The notes below the pieces were generated by a model. The model had not been told where the DNA came from. It was given only the letters and a program-made list of their open reading frames with translations, and made no database searches. Source: Acidicapsa acidisoli (GTDB lineage: Bacteria > Acidobacteriota > Terriglobia > Terriglobales > Acidobacteriaceae). From it: a stretch of DNA of 64,000 bases. Below, piece by piece: positions 46,373 through 54,802 of this stretch. The first letter of the stretch is position 1. Every line of letters begins with the position of its first letter. The stretch covers positions 558,001-622,000 of the forward strand of contig NZ_JAGSYI010000004.1 in assembly GCF_025685625.1 (NCBI RefSeq). The letters are read 5' to 3'. Both the position numbers and the translations under genes were made by a program.

Positions 46373-46870
46373 ATGAGCGTCGATACTCTCGAAAAGCTGC
46401 TAATCGATGAACTGAAAGATCTGTATTCAGCCGAGCATCAGATAACCAAGGCCCTGCCCAAGATCGCCAAGGCCGCCGCAAATCCTGAGCTCAAATCCGC
46501 TCTCGAAAGCCACTTAGCGGAAACTCTGGGCCAGGTTCAGCGTCTCGACAAGATAGGCGAGATTCTAGGCAAGAGCCTGAAAGGCAAGACATGCGAAGGC
46601 ATGAAGGGCGTTCTAACCGAGGGCGCATCCGTATTGGAAGAAGTAGCTTCCGGCAATATCCGCGACGCCGGCATCATCTCGGCGGCTCAACGCGTCGAGC
46701 ACTACGAAATGGCCGGCTACGGAGCGGTTCGCGAATACGCGGGCCTGCTCGGAATGAAACAAGTTGCAGCCCTGCTCGACGAGACGTTGCATGAAGAAAA
46801 AGCGGCTGACCAGAAGCTTACCAAGATCGCGAAAAGCGTCAATGCTGATGCAATGAGCGTCGCAGTCTGA
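46373..46870 (+). CDS. YciE/YciF-like ferritin-fold protein (DUF892)
   Basis: 165 residues, all helical. Typical DUF892 opening MSVDTLEKLLIDELKDLYSA, then EHQITKALPKIAK, SHLAETLGQVQRL, and VEHYEMAGYGAVREYA with the Glu/His pairs of a di-iron site. Members are stress-induced under osmotic or oxidative conditions. Gene spacing of about 50 bases from the zipper gene suggests one operon. A terminator follows. Confidence 0.9.
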   Translation: MSVDTLEKLLIDELKDLYSAEHQITKALPKIAKAAANPELKSALESHLAETLGQVQRLDKIGEILGKSLKGKTCEGMKGVLTEGASVLEEVASGNIRDAGIISAAQRVEHYEMAGYGAVREYAGLLGMKQVAALLDETLHEEKAADQKLTKIAKSVNADAMSVAV

Positions 46871-46895
46871 TTCCCCTTAATTCCCGGTAACACTA

Positions 46896-46925
46896 GGGGC
46901 ATCCTCAATGGGTGCCCCATTTTTC
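46896..46925 (+). terminator. Rho-independent terminator with GGGTGCCCCA element
   Basis: GGGGCATCC (46896-46904) pairs with GGGTGCCCC (46910-46918), one wobble, loop TCAAT, followed by ATTTTTC. It ends the stress-protein transcript. Its 3' arm carries the same GGGTGCCCCA (46910-46919) as the elements at 30941 and 41295. Confidence 0.85.
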
Positions 46926-46962
46926 TGAAAGCAAGATGTCTCCACTTTCGCTTTGGGAGAGC

Positions 46963-48942
46963 CTAAAATGGCAGATCAATGACTTCGATTGTGAGCGCCG
47001 GCACTGTGTGACTCCAACGGTCTTCGTGTACAGAAACAGTCGATTCCACAGGCCGTATCACATTCGGATCGCTGATTGAGTTCGTCGCGTCAAAGGTTGC
47101 TCCATGCAGCGAACTCATCGTCGCGGTATGCACTCCTTGCACCCCACTCAGGCTCAATGAAAGCGGCTGGTCAATGCTGGAAGCATTCACCAGCTTCAGA
47201 TGCAGTACTTTATCTTTTGAACTCACTGTCGCCGAGTAGAAGAATCGCTTATTTTCACCGGAAATGGAGCTTTGCGCGGTGCCGTCGCCCAGATGCGCGG
47301 CGAAAAGACACTGCGCCCAATAGCTCGGCGAACCATACGTCGTCCCCGCGTCAAATCCAATCAGATCCGTAGGCCACTCCATCGCGCCCGGACTTACATT
47401 CGCAAGCAACGGAGCATAACTTGCCATCACGATAAGATCGCTGTTGCGCTCCATAGAAGTCATCCACGCCGCATCTCCAAGCGCATCGCCAAAGTTGGGT
47501 GTAGGCGATCCCGATCTGGTAGCCCATTCACCCACGAATATCTTCGGGCCACTCCGCGAAACCTTGTCGTAGTGATGCACAAGATCCATCATGTCCGCAG
47601 GTGACTTGTAATAATGCTCATCCGAGACATCGGGATGGACTCGCGTCTCATACTCGCTATTGCCGTCCGTAGCAATCAGCTTCAACTGTGGATAGTGCTT
47701 ACGCATCGCTTCCGCAAACTGCGCATAACGGTCGGGGTAACTTCCCGACCTATCCAGATAGTCCTCGTTGCCGATCTCCACATAGTGCAGCGGGAACGGC
47801 TCCGGATGTCCGTCACGCGCCCGCTCCGCGCCCCACTTCGTACTGGAGTCACCGGTCACATATTCCACTTCATCCAACGCTGACTGCACGAACGGTTCAA
47901 GATCCTTGCCCGCAGCCACATGGCTTCCGCCGAGTGAGTACCCCGCATAAACCGCAAGCACCGGTTCAACCTTAAGGTCTTCACACCATTCCAAAAACTC
48001 AAGCAGACCCAGCCCATCGCTCGACCAGTAAAACCATGGCCCCTGATGCCCTGCCCGATCCTCAATCGGTCCGATGGTCTTCTTCCAGTCAAATCGTTCC
48101 CCGACCGTCATCCCTTCGAGATAGTTGCCGCCCGGCAAACGCAAAAACTTTGGATGCATCGCTGCCATGCGTTGCATCAGGTCGACGCGGTTGCCGTTGG
48201 GCCTGTTATTGAACGTCGGCTGCATCAGCGAAACCAGTTGTAACCAGACCGTTCCGGGATGGCTGACAGTGAACTCCAGATGATTGGCCGTCGAGGGCGC
48301 AATCTTTCCCGTCGTCAGCTTGTACTCATAGCGCGCCCATCCTCCTGAACGCGCCACCACCTGCGCCTGCGCCTCCACCGCGCCTGTCGCGTTGTTGATC
48401 ATCCGCACCGTGATCGGTCCAATCTGCGCATCGGCATCGGCATCCGCAACGCGAGCATACAGCGACCCGGAGTAAGTCGTCTCCGGCCGAATTCCGTATC
48501 CCCAGAAGCCAGGGTTGGTCAGACCTGCCTCATTCCCCTGCGACGCCTTGGTGACCGCCAGCTTCATGCTGTAATTCAGAGCCTGACTCGGACCTGTGGT
48601 TGTATCAAGACGCTTCTCAGCGACAGCGTTTCCATGGCGCATAACATCCCACGGCGGTTCGCCTTCCCAATCCGAGTGAAAGGCTCGATTCTGAATCATC
48701 TCAGCATAGAGGCCGCCATCATACGAGTGGTTGATCTCTTCCGTCATCAAGCCATACAAGGTAGGACTTACCGGCGAAACGATCCGCATAACATCGATGT
48801 TCAATTGTGCCGCGGGCTCACTCGCAGACTGCGCCGTAAGACCGGAAGGAAGGGCCATCGCCGTCAGCAAAACCCAGATAACACGACGAGATATAGAAGA
48901 CACAGAAAACATGTACCGATCATTCGAAGCGAATCTTCGCAT
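46963..48942 (-). CDS. Secreted alpha-L-arabinofuranosidase, GH51 family
   Basis: About 659 residues. Signal peptide (ISRRVIWVLLTAMALPSGLT), an N-terminal carbohydrate-binding-like beta domain, then the GH51 barrel: FLRLPGGNYLEGMTVGERFD, the acid/base in YVEIGNEDYLD and the nucleophile in KIFVGEWATRSG, and a C-terminal beta domain. It releases terminal arabinofuranose from plant hemicellulose or pectin in the periplasm or outside. ATG 48942 has GGGAG five bases upstream; the longer frame to 48972 is less likely. It is divergent from an alditol oxidase-like gene. Confidence 0.9.
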   Translation of the reverse strand: MRRFASNDRYMFSVSSISRRVIWVLLTAMALPSGLTAQSASEPAAQLNIDVMRIVSPVSPTLYGLMTEEINHSYDGGLYAEMIQNRAFHSDWEGEPPWDVMRHGNAVAEKRLDTTTGPSQALNYSMKLAVTKASQGNEAGLTNPGFWGYGIRPETTYSGSLYARVADADADAQIGPITVRMINNATGAVEAQAQVVARSGGWARYEYKLTTGKIAPSTANHLEFTVSHPGTVWLQLVSLMQPTFNNRPNGNRVDLMQRMAAMHPKFLRLPGGNYLEGMTVGERFDWKKTIGPIEDRAGHQGPWFYWSSDGLGLLEFLEWCEDLKVEPVLAVYAGYSLGGSHVAAGKDLEPFVQSALDEVEYVTGDSSTKWGAERARDGHPEPFPLHYVEIGNEDYLDRSGSYPDRYAQFAEAMRKHYPQLKLIATDGNSEYETRVHPDVSDEHYYKSPADMMDLVHHYDKVSRSGPKIFVGEWATRSGSPTPNFGDALGDAAWMTSMERNSDLIVMASYAPLLANVSPGAMEWPTDLIGFDAGTTYGSPSYWAQCLFAAHLGDGTAQSSISGENKRFFYSATVSSKDKVLHLKLVNASSIDQPLSLSLSGVQGVHTATMSSLHGATFDATNSISDPNVIRPVESTVSVHEDRWSHTVPALTIEVIDLPF

Positions 48943-49175
48943 AACTACTCCCACAAGCTCCGATAGGAACACGGCACACTCCTTTCAGGCGTTCGCGTCG
49001 ACCTCTGGAGAACCTGCATTCCGGAGTGTCCACGCAAACCATGAAACAAACAAAGATGACAACCTTTTGAGGCTGAAGTATACGCCATCCGCCGTCTGAC
49101 CTTGCCTCACCAGCCTCGCAGTCTCTACACTCGGTGGGCGCAGCAATTGGCCAACCGGGGGGGATCGATAGCAAA

Positions 49176-50537
49176 ATGAACAAGAGGCAGTTCTTGAAGA
49201 CCACCACCGCATTCGCAGCCAGCACGCTACTTTCCCGCTTCGCCAACGCCAACCCTCCTGACCAGCAGGAGCCGCAAGCCCACGAGACCAACTGGGCCGG
49301 CAACCTCCGTTACCACGCCGACCATCTCTACGCGCCGCACACGGTTGCAGAAGTCCAGGAGACGGTGAAGAAGTGCGCGAGCATCCGCGCCCTCGGCTCG
49401 CGTCACAGCTTCAACACCATCGCCGACAGCCTCGCCAATCAGATCTCGCTCGTCCACCTGGACTCGATGGAAGTCGACGAGAAGGCCCATACCGTCACCG
49501 TCGGCGCAGGAGTACGCTACGGCACACTCGCGCCCTGGCTCGACGCTAAAGGCTTCGCCGTCCACAACCTTGCCTCGCTGCCGCACATCACCATTGCCGG
49601 AGCGATAACGACCGCAACGCACGGTTCCGGCGTCAAAAACGGCAATCTCTCCACAGCCGTCCGCGCCCTCGAAATCGTCACCGCAGACGGCGAAATCCAC
49701 CACGTCACCTCGGAGAGCCACCCCAAAATATTCCCCGGCGCAGTGGTCGGTCTCGGCTCACTCGGCATCGTCACCAAAGTGACGCTCGCCGTCCAGCCGC
49801 GCTTTGATATGACCCAGATCGTCTACCGCAATCTCTCCACGGATCAGCTAGAACACAACCTCGAAGCCATCATGAGCGCGGGTTACAGCGTCAGCCTCTT
49901 CACCAACTGGCAAGACAACCGCATCGCCCAGGTCTGGATCAAAAGCCGCGTAGCCACAGGCGAAAAAACCGCCATTCTGCCAGAGTTCTACGGCGCAAAA
50001 GCAGCCACCAGAAACATGCACCCCATTGAGGCCAACTCGGCGGAAAACTGCACTGAGCAGATGGGCGTGCCAGGCCCGTGGTACGAGCGCATGCCGCACT
50101 TCAAAATGAATTTCACCCCCTCGAACGGCGCTGAACTCCAAACCGAATACTTCGTCCCGCGCAACCGAGGCTACGAAGCCATCCGCGCTGTCGAAACCCT
50201 GCGCGACAAGATCACTCCGCACCTGCTCATTACCGAACTCCGCTCCATCGCCGCCGACGACCTTTGGATGTCGATGGCCTACCAGCGCGACTCTCTCGCC
50301 ATCCACTTCACCTGGAAGCAGGAAACCCCGGAAGTCATAGCGCTTTTGCCGCAGATCGAAGAAAAGCTCGCGCCCTTTGACGCCCGCCCGCACTGGGCCA
50401 AGCTATTCACCGTCCCACCGTCAACTCTAAAAGCTCGCTACCCCAAACACGACGAATTCGCCGCACTCGTCAACGACCACGATCCCAAAGGCAAATTCCG
50501 CAACGAGTTCGTGAATCACAACATCTTCGGCGCGTAA
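49176..50537 (+). CDS. FAD-binding alditol/xylitol oxidase-like protein with Tat-like signal
   Basis: About 453 residues. A Tat-like signal (NKRQFLKTTTAFAAST) precedes an FAD-binding PCMH domain (SIRALGSRHSFNTIADSLAN; ASLPHITIAGAITTATHGSG, the covalent-FAD His is in GSRHSFN) and a C-terminal ALO-type domain ending KFRNEFVNHNIF. It resembles xylitol and alditol oxidases, which use O2. ATG 49176 begins the Tat signal; the GTG at 49134 is less likely. It faces the arabinofuranosidase and may oxidise released pentitol or sugar. Confidence 0.85.
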   Translation: MNKRQFLKTTTAFAASTLLSRFANANPPDQQEPQAHETNWAGNLRYHADHLYAPHTVAEVQETVKKCASIRALGSRHSFNTIADSLANQISLVHLDSMEVDEKAHTVTVGAGVRYGTLAPWLDAKGFAVHNLASLPHITIAGAITTATHGSGVKNGNLSTAVRALEIVTADGEIHHVTSESHPKIFPGAVVGLGSLGIVTKVTLAVQPRFDMTQIVYRNLSTDQLEHNLEAIMSAGYSVSLFTNWQDNRIAQVWIKSRVATGEKTAILPEFYGAKAATRNMHPIEANSAENCTEQMGVPGPWYERMPHFKMNFTPSNGAELQTEYFVPRNRGYEAIRAVETLRDKITPHLLITELRSIAADDLWMSMAYQRDSLAIHFTWKQETPEVIALLPQIEEKLAPFDARPHWAKLFTVPPSTLKARYPKHDEFAALVNDHDPKGKFRNEFVNHNIFGA

Positions 50538-50583
50538 TCTCCCAATAATTAACGATCCACTCAATTCTGCTAGCCTGAATCTC

Positions 50584-51684
50584 ATGGGCTTTCAGGAATT
50601 CCTAGGCAATCCGCACACCGTCGAACGCCTGCGCGAGAGTGTCCTGCACCAGCGCATTCCGCAGGCAATTATCCTCGCCGGCCCTCGCGGAGCAGGCAAG
50701 TACACGCTGGCCCTGATGTTCATCCGCCTCGTGAACTGCCTCGCGCCCATCGAAACAGACGGCTTGCCGGACTACTGCGGCGTCTGCCGCAACTGCGAAC
50801 GGATCGGCCAGGCCGCCGACCTTGAATCCCGCATCACCGATGCGCTCTCAGCCCGCGAAGACCTCCGCGAAACCGACAAGCGCGAAACCCGCATCCTCAT
50901 CCAGCCCCACCCCGACATTCTCATCGTCCCGCCCGACCCGCCGCAGAACCTCATCAAAATCGGCCAGGTCCGCCAGGTCATCCACAACGCCTATTACCGC
51001 CAGCCTGTCGAGGCCAAACGCTCGATCTTCCTGTTCACCTCTTCGGCCTTCATGAAAGAAGCAGCCAACAGCCTGCTCAAAGTCCTTGAAGAGCCGCCGC
51101 CGAACTGCACCCTCATCCTGCTCACCGAAAACCCGGCGGAGATGCTGCCCACCATTCGCTCCCGTGCGATGCTGTTCCGCCTCACCGCCGTCCCCCTCGA
51201 CACGCTGGAGCGACTCATCGAAACCCGCCGCTCCGAGTTGAAAGGCCCTCGCCGTGCCCTGGTTGCAAGAATGGCCGAAGGAGCCGTAGGCCGCGCCCTC
51301 GGCTTCGATGTCGAAACCTACCTCGCCAGCCGCCAGGACGCGCTCGTCGTCCTGCGCTCAGCCTTGCGCGATCCCGATTTTTCTTCTCTCTTTCGCACCA
51401 CCGACACCTACCGCGGCGGCGCCGATGGCCAGGAAAAGACCCTCAATCTTCTCCGCGCCACCAACGCCCTCATCGAAGACCTGCTCATGCTCGTCGCTGG
51501 CACGCCGCAACTGATCCGCAACCAGGACATTTCCGCCGAACTCACTCAGCTCGCCGCCGGAGTCTCCCTCGACTGGATCGACCACGGCGCGCGCTCTCTC
51601 GCCGAGGTTGAAAAGGGCATGCGCCGCAACCTGCTGCGCTCTCTCTCACTCGACGCCATGGCCCTCGCGCTGGAGCGTGGCTGA
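50584..51684 (+). CDS. holB: DNA polymerase III subunit delta'
   Basis: 366 residues. Clamp-loader AAA+ fold with LAGPRGAGKYTLALMFI, the zinc-binding CGVCRNCERI of clamp-loader subunits, KVLEEPPPNCTLILL and the sensor region STIRSRAMLFRL-like TIRSRAMLFRL. It helps load the beta clamp on DNA at the replication fork. The region RESVLHQRIPQAIIL leads into the nucleotide site. It is followed by hfq. Confidence 0.93.
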   Translation: MGFQEFLGNPHTVERLRESVLHQRIPQAIILAGPRGAGKYTLALMFIRLVNCLAPIETDGLPDYCGVCRNCERIGQAADLESRITDALSAREDLRETDKRETRILIQPHPDILIVPPDPPQNLIKIGQVRQVIHNAYYRQPVEAKRSIFLFTSSAFMKEAANSLLKVLEEPPPNCTLILLTENPAEMLPTIRSRAMLFRLTAVPLDTLERLIETRRSELKGPRRALVARMAEGAVGRALGFDVETYLASRQDALVVLRSALRDPDFSSLFRTTDTYRGGADGQEKTLNLLRATNALIEDLLMLVAGTPQLIRNQDISAELTQLAAGVSLDWIDHGARSLAEVEKGMRRNLLRSLSLDAMALALERG

Positions 51685-51989
51685 ACAAGCCAGATTCACC
51701 GCCCAAACCGGGAACTCGGTCAGCAAAAAATCCACATGCAACCGCCATCGCCTCCCGCGCATCTGTAAGGTATAGACATTCAGATTCCTGGATTCATTGG
51801 GACACTCAACAAATCGTAAGCGCGCGTTGCTGCGCGCACGTGTCGTCCTTTTCGTCCCTTTCATCGTCTGGAACTGCATGCCCCGAGAACACGTAAGCAT
51901 CAAGCAATACCTTCCCCGGTGTCTGGCAGCGGTTTCAGCCAGTTTGTACAGCACCATGGGCCCCTATCTCGCTCCAGGAGCTGATCGCA
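51685..51989. other. Intergenic region upstream of hfq
   Basis: 305 bases. A GCGCGC stem with loop GTTGCT occurs at 51820-51837. AGGAG lies nine bases before the hfq ATG. No RNA gene was recognised. Confidence 0.45.
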
Positions 51990-52427
51990 ATGAGTAAACG
52001 AACTGTCCGGGAAACTGCTACAACCTTGCGCGCCGCTGCAACTTCTTCGGCCGCTGCAGTTCTGGAAGAAGCACCACCGCCGCCGGCGCCCGCGCTGGAG
52101 AGCACAATCGTCAACGGAGTACGGCCCTCGCTGCCGGTTCGAAAGCTGCGTATGATTTCAAATGGCGCCAACGGTCATCACAGCGCCGTTGCGCTGCTCG
52201 AGGAGCATGGTTCCAACCGCCAGGCAGAGCTCTTTTACCTGCAAAAGCAAATTCAGTTGCAGACGCAGATGGTCTTCATTCTCGAAGACGGCGCGCGCGT
52301 ACAGGGCGTCATCGAGTGGTATGACCGCAATTCCATCAAAGTGCGTGGCAAATCCCGTGTTCTGCTCTATAAATCCGGCATCAAGTACCTCTACAAAGCC
52401 GGCGAGGTAGGTTCCGCTCCGGAATAG
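51990..52427 (+). CDS. hfq: Hfq-like RNA chaperone with long N-terminal extension
   Basis: 145 residues; the Sm-like domain is about 76-140. QAELFYLQKQIQLQ matches the N-terminal helix, QMVFILEDGARVQGVIEWYD is Sm1, and SRVLLYKSGIKYLYKA is Sm2. In canonical Hfq the Sm2 motif is YKHAIS; here it reads YKSGIK, so the RNA-contacting His is Ser129. The first 75 residues are Ala/Pro-rich and not seen in typical 70-100-residue Hfq. Hfq forms hexamers that pair small RNAs with mRNAs. The identification as Hfq is good; its RNA-binding mode may differ. Confidence 0.82.
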   Translation: MSKRTVRETATTLRAAATSSAAAVLEEAPPPPAPALESTIVNGVRPSLPVRKLRMISNGANGHHSAVALLEEHGSNRQAELFYLQKQIQLQTQMVFILEDGARVQGVIEWYDRNSIKVRGKSRVLLYKSGIKYLYKAGEVGSAPE

Positions 52428-52430
52428 CGT

Positions 52431-53546
52431 TCAAGCTTTCGGGTTATCCTTCCACGCCGCCTTGCGCAGTCGATCTCGAATCGCAGCGCCAATTCCTCCA
52501 TCCGGCGGCACCGGGCATACAATCACCGAACATCCCGCCGCATCCAGTTGGCGCAGACCGGCAAACAGCCGCTGCGCCAGTACCTCCGGCTCCGACCAGT
52601 TGCCCCACCAGAAAATCTCCGCAACATCCTCAAAGTGGTCTCTTGATTCAGCCACCGTTTGTTCACCCGGCAGCCCATACGGCAGCATCACGCCCACGCG
52701 TTCCCGCGAGAAAATGACCGCTTCCATATATAGCTGCGACGCCAGATCAGTGTTTTTTTGGCCTTCTCCAGCCTCCACCAGAATCAGCCGCGCCCGCGGC
52801 GCATAGTGCCGCAGCCCCACTCCCGGCGATGGCAACGACTCGCGCGGTTCAACGGCCAGCGATTCCCGCTCTACGAACATCTCCACAGGTCCGGCGACCG
52901 TGCGAATCTGATCCAGAGTGATCGCTCCGGGGCGGTAAACGATCATCGGCGACGGATTGGGATCCAGCACCGTCGATTCCACCCCGAACGCCGTCGGTCC
53001 CGCATCGACCACCGCATCGATCCGCCCATCCAGATCGTTCAATACATGCTCCGCCGTCGTAGGACTCGTATGCCCAAACCGATTCGCACTCGGAGCTGCC
53101 ACCGGCACGCCAGCCCGCCGAATCACCTCCAGCGCCACCGGATGCCCGGGCATCCGCACCCCCACCAGCGGCCGCCCTGCAGTCACCGCATCCGGCACAG
53201 CCTGCGACCGCGGCAACAGCAACGTCAACGGCCCCGGCCAGAAAGCCCGGATCAGCAGCCGCGCAGTCTCGGGAATTTCGCTGATAATCCTCGCCAGCAT
53301 CGCCTCATCCGCCACATGCACAATCAGCGGATCCCACCCCGGACGTTCCTTCGCCGTAAAAATCGCCGCCACAGCCTCAGCATTCAGCGCGTTCGTGCCC
53401 AGTCCGTAGACCGTCTCCGTCGGCAATGCGACAGTTCCGCCTCGCTGCAGAATCGCAGCCGCCAGATCGAGCGCCCGCTGCGATGCCTCGCTACCCATAT
53501 TCTCCAGATCAACCCGTAATCGCAGCGTGTCCATATACTCATTCAT
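52431..53546 (-). CDS. tsaC: L-threonylcarbamoyladenylate synthase (YrdC/Sua5 type)
   Basis: About 371 residues: a YrdC domain (GGTVALPTETVYGLGTNALN; KERPGWDPLIVHV; GVRMPGHPVALEVI; SANRFGHTSPTTAEHV) plus the C-terminal Sua5 domain (SPGVGLRHYAPRARLILVE). It makes threonylcarbamoyl-AMP for the t6A37 modification of tRNAs. ATG 53546 or 53534 are both possible; the frame extends to 53729 but overlaps the divergent CYTH gene. The C-terminal domain extends the 200-residue YrdC form. Confidence 0.92.
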   Translation of the reverse strand: MNEYMDTLRLRVDLENMGSEASQRALDLAAAILQRGGTVALPTETVYGLGTNALNAEAVAAIFTAKERPGWDPLIVHVADEAMLARIISEIPETARLLIRAFWPGPLTLLLPRSQAVPDAVTAGRPLVGVRMPGHPVALEVIRRAGVPVAAPSANRFGHTSPTTAEHVLNDLDGRIDAVVDAGPTAFGVESTVLDPNPSPMIVYRPGAITLDQIRTVAGPVEMFVERESLAVEPRESLPSPGVGLRHYAPRARLILVEAGEGQKNTDLASQLYMEAVIFSRERVGVMLPYGLPGEQTVAESRDHFEDVAEIFWWGNWSEPEVLAQRLFAGLRQLDAAGCSVIVCPVPPDGGIGAAIRDRLRKAAWKDNPKA

Positions 53547-53613
53547 GCATTCATTATCATCGTGCCGCTGCGGACAGGCCTTAGTTCGTGGGGCCTGTCG
53601 TATACTTCGGACA

Positions 53614-54195
53614 ATGGGAGTTATCGAGACAGAGATCAAATTCCGCGTCGCCGACACAGCAGACCTGGAGGCGAATTTATCCTCGATCGGCTTCCATCTC
53701 ATCACCCCGCGCAGCTTTGAAACCAACACCCTCTACGACACCCCGGACCGCACCCTGCGGATGAAGCGGGAACTCCTGCGCATCCGCCAGTACAACGGTG
53801 CCTGGCTGCTGACCCACAAGCGCATCCCCGACTCTGGCATTGGCGAAGACAGCCATAAGCATCGCATCGAAACCGAAACCGAGCTCTCCGACGGCTCGGC
53901 ACTCGCCGACGTCTTCGCATCCATCGGGTTCGTCCCCGTATTCCGCTACGAAAAATGGCGCACTGAGTGGTCCGACGACACTGGCCACTGCGTCATCGAC
54001 GAAACCCCGCTCGGAGTCTTCGCCGAACTCGAAGGTGCGTCTGACTGGATCGACCGCGTCGCGCACCAGTTAGGTGTTGCACCCGAAGACCGCATGACCC
54101 TCAGCTATGGCCGCCTCTTTGAAATGTGGCGCGAGCAAACCGGCAGCACCGCGCAGGACTTGACCTTCGCCGCACTCGGGCAAAGAATCCCCTGA
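53614..54195 (+). CDS. CYTH-domain protein (class IV adenylate cyclase/thiamine triphosphatase fold)
   Basis: 193 residues. Opening ETEIKFRVADTADLEANL carries the ExExK signature of triphosphate tunnel enzymes; LYDTPDRTLRMKRELLRIR, LTHKRI and FRYEKWRTEW follow with the charged barrel residues, and VIDETPLGVFAELEG the acidic strand. Members hydrolyse tripolyphosphate or thiamine triphosphate, or make cAMP; which one applies cannot be told. ATG 53614 starts at the domain; an upstream frame from 53527 overlaps the opposite gene. Confidence 0.88.
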   Translation: MGVIETEIKFRVADTADLEANLSSIGFHLITPRSFETNTLYDTPDRTLRMKRELLRIRQYNGAWLLTHKRIPDSGIGEDSHKHRIETETELSDGSALADVFASIGFVPVFRYEKWRTEWSDDTGHCVIDETPLGVFAELEGASDWIDRVAHQLGVAPEDRMTLSYGRLFEMWREQTGSTAQDLTFAALGQRIP

Positions 54196-54311
54196 CTCCT
54201 GCACTTCAGCGCCCACCCATCCTGTCGGATCATCGCAAAAATCTCATTGAAACCACCTAATGCTTTTCAACCCTGCGCCGATAGGGTGGTCAGGCGATCT
54301 TTCGCCCAGGG

Positions 54312-54686
54312 ATGGTTCAGATGAAATGGCATGATCTTCAGAACTCTTGCAAAGGACAACGGCGGATTGCGGCTGCGATCATGCGACTCGCAGTCTTTGC
54401 CGCGGCGATGGCGATTGCCATGCCCCTTCACGCCGCAGACGAGCGCGCGATTAAACAACGCGTATCTCCCACGTACCCCGAGTTGGCTCGACGCATGCGC
54501 ATCAGCGGCGTCGTGCGCGTCTCCGCAACTGTATCGCCCGATGGCAGCGTCTCTGCAACCAAGACCGTCAGCGGCAACCACATGCTCGCTGGAGCCGCGG
54601 AAGATGCTGTCCATAAATGGAAATTCGTTCCCGCGTCGGATCAATCGACCGTCGAAGTCGACGTCAATTTCGCGCTGGCACAGTAG
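54312..54686 (+). CDS. TonB C-terminal-domain protein
   Basis: 124 residues. An N-terminal hydrophobic segment (IMRLAVFAAAMAIAMPLHAA) is followed by the TonB C-terminal fold: SPTYPELARRMRISGVVRVS, VSPDGSVSATKTVSGNHML and AAEDAVHKWKFVPASDQST. No proline-rich spacer is present, so this is a short exported form rather than a full TonB. It could serve the receptors but no exbB or exbD gene is near. A hairpin terminator follows. Confidence 0.88.
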   Translation: MVQMKWHDLQNSCKGQRRIAAAIMRLAVFAAAMAIAMPLHAADERAIKQRVSPTYPELARRMRISGVVRVSATVSPDGSVSATKTVSGNHMLAGAAEDAVHKWKFVPASDQSTVEVDVNFALAQ

Positions 54687-54743
54687 CGCGTTTGTCGGAG
54701 CGCAGCTTGGCGGAGTACTTCCGCCGAGGGCAAAGACAGGGCC

Positions 54744-54796
54744 AAATGAGGGTAAAGACAGCATCCCCCCTCCCTGACTTTGCCCTCATTTTTTTC
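54744..54796. terminator. Rho-independent terminator between convergent tonB-like gene and secA
   Basis: AAATGAGGGTAAAG (54744-54757) pairs with CTTTGCCCTCATTT (54778-54791) with one U-G pair, then a T-run to 54795 on the plus strand. It ends the tonB-like transcript and may also serve secA from the other side. Confidence 0.8.
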
Positions 54797-54802
54797 CTCA
54801 AC

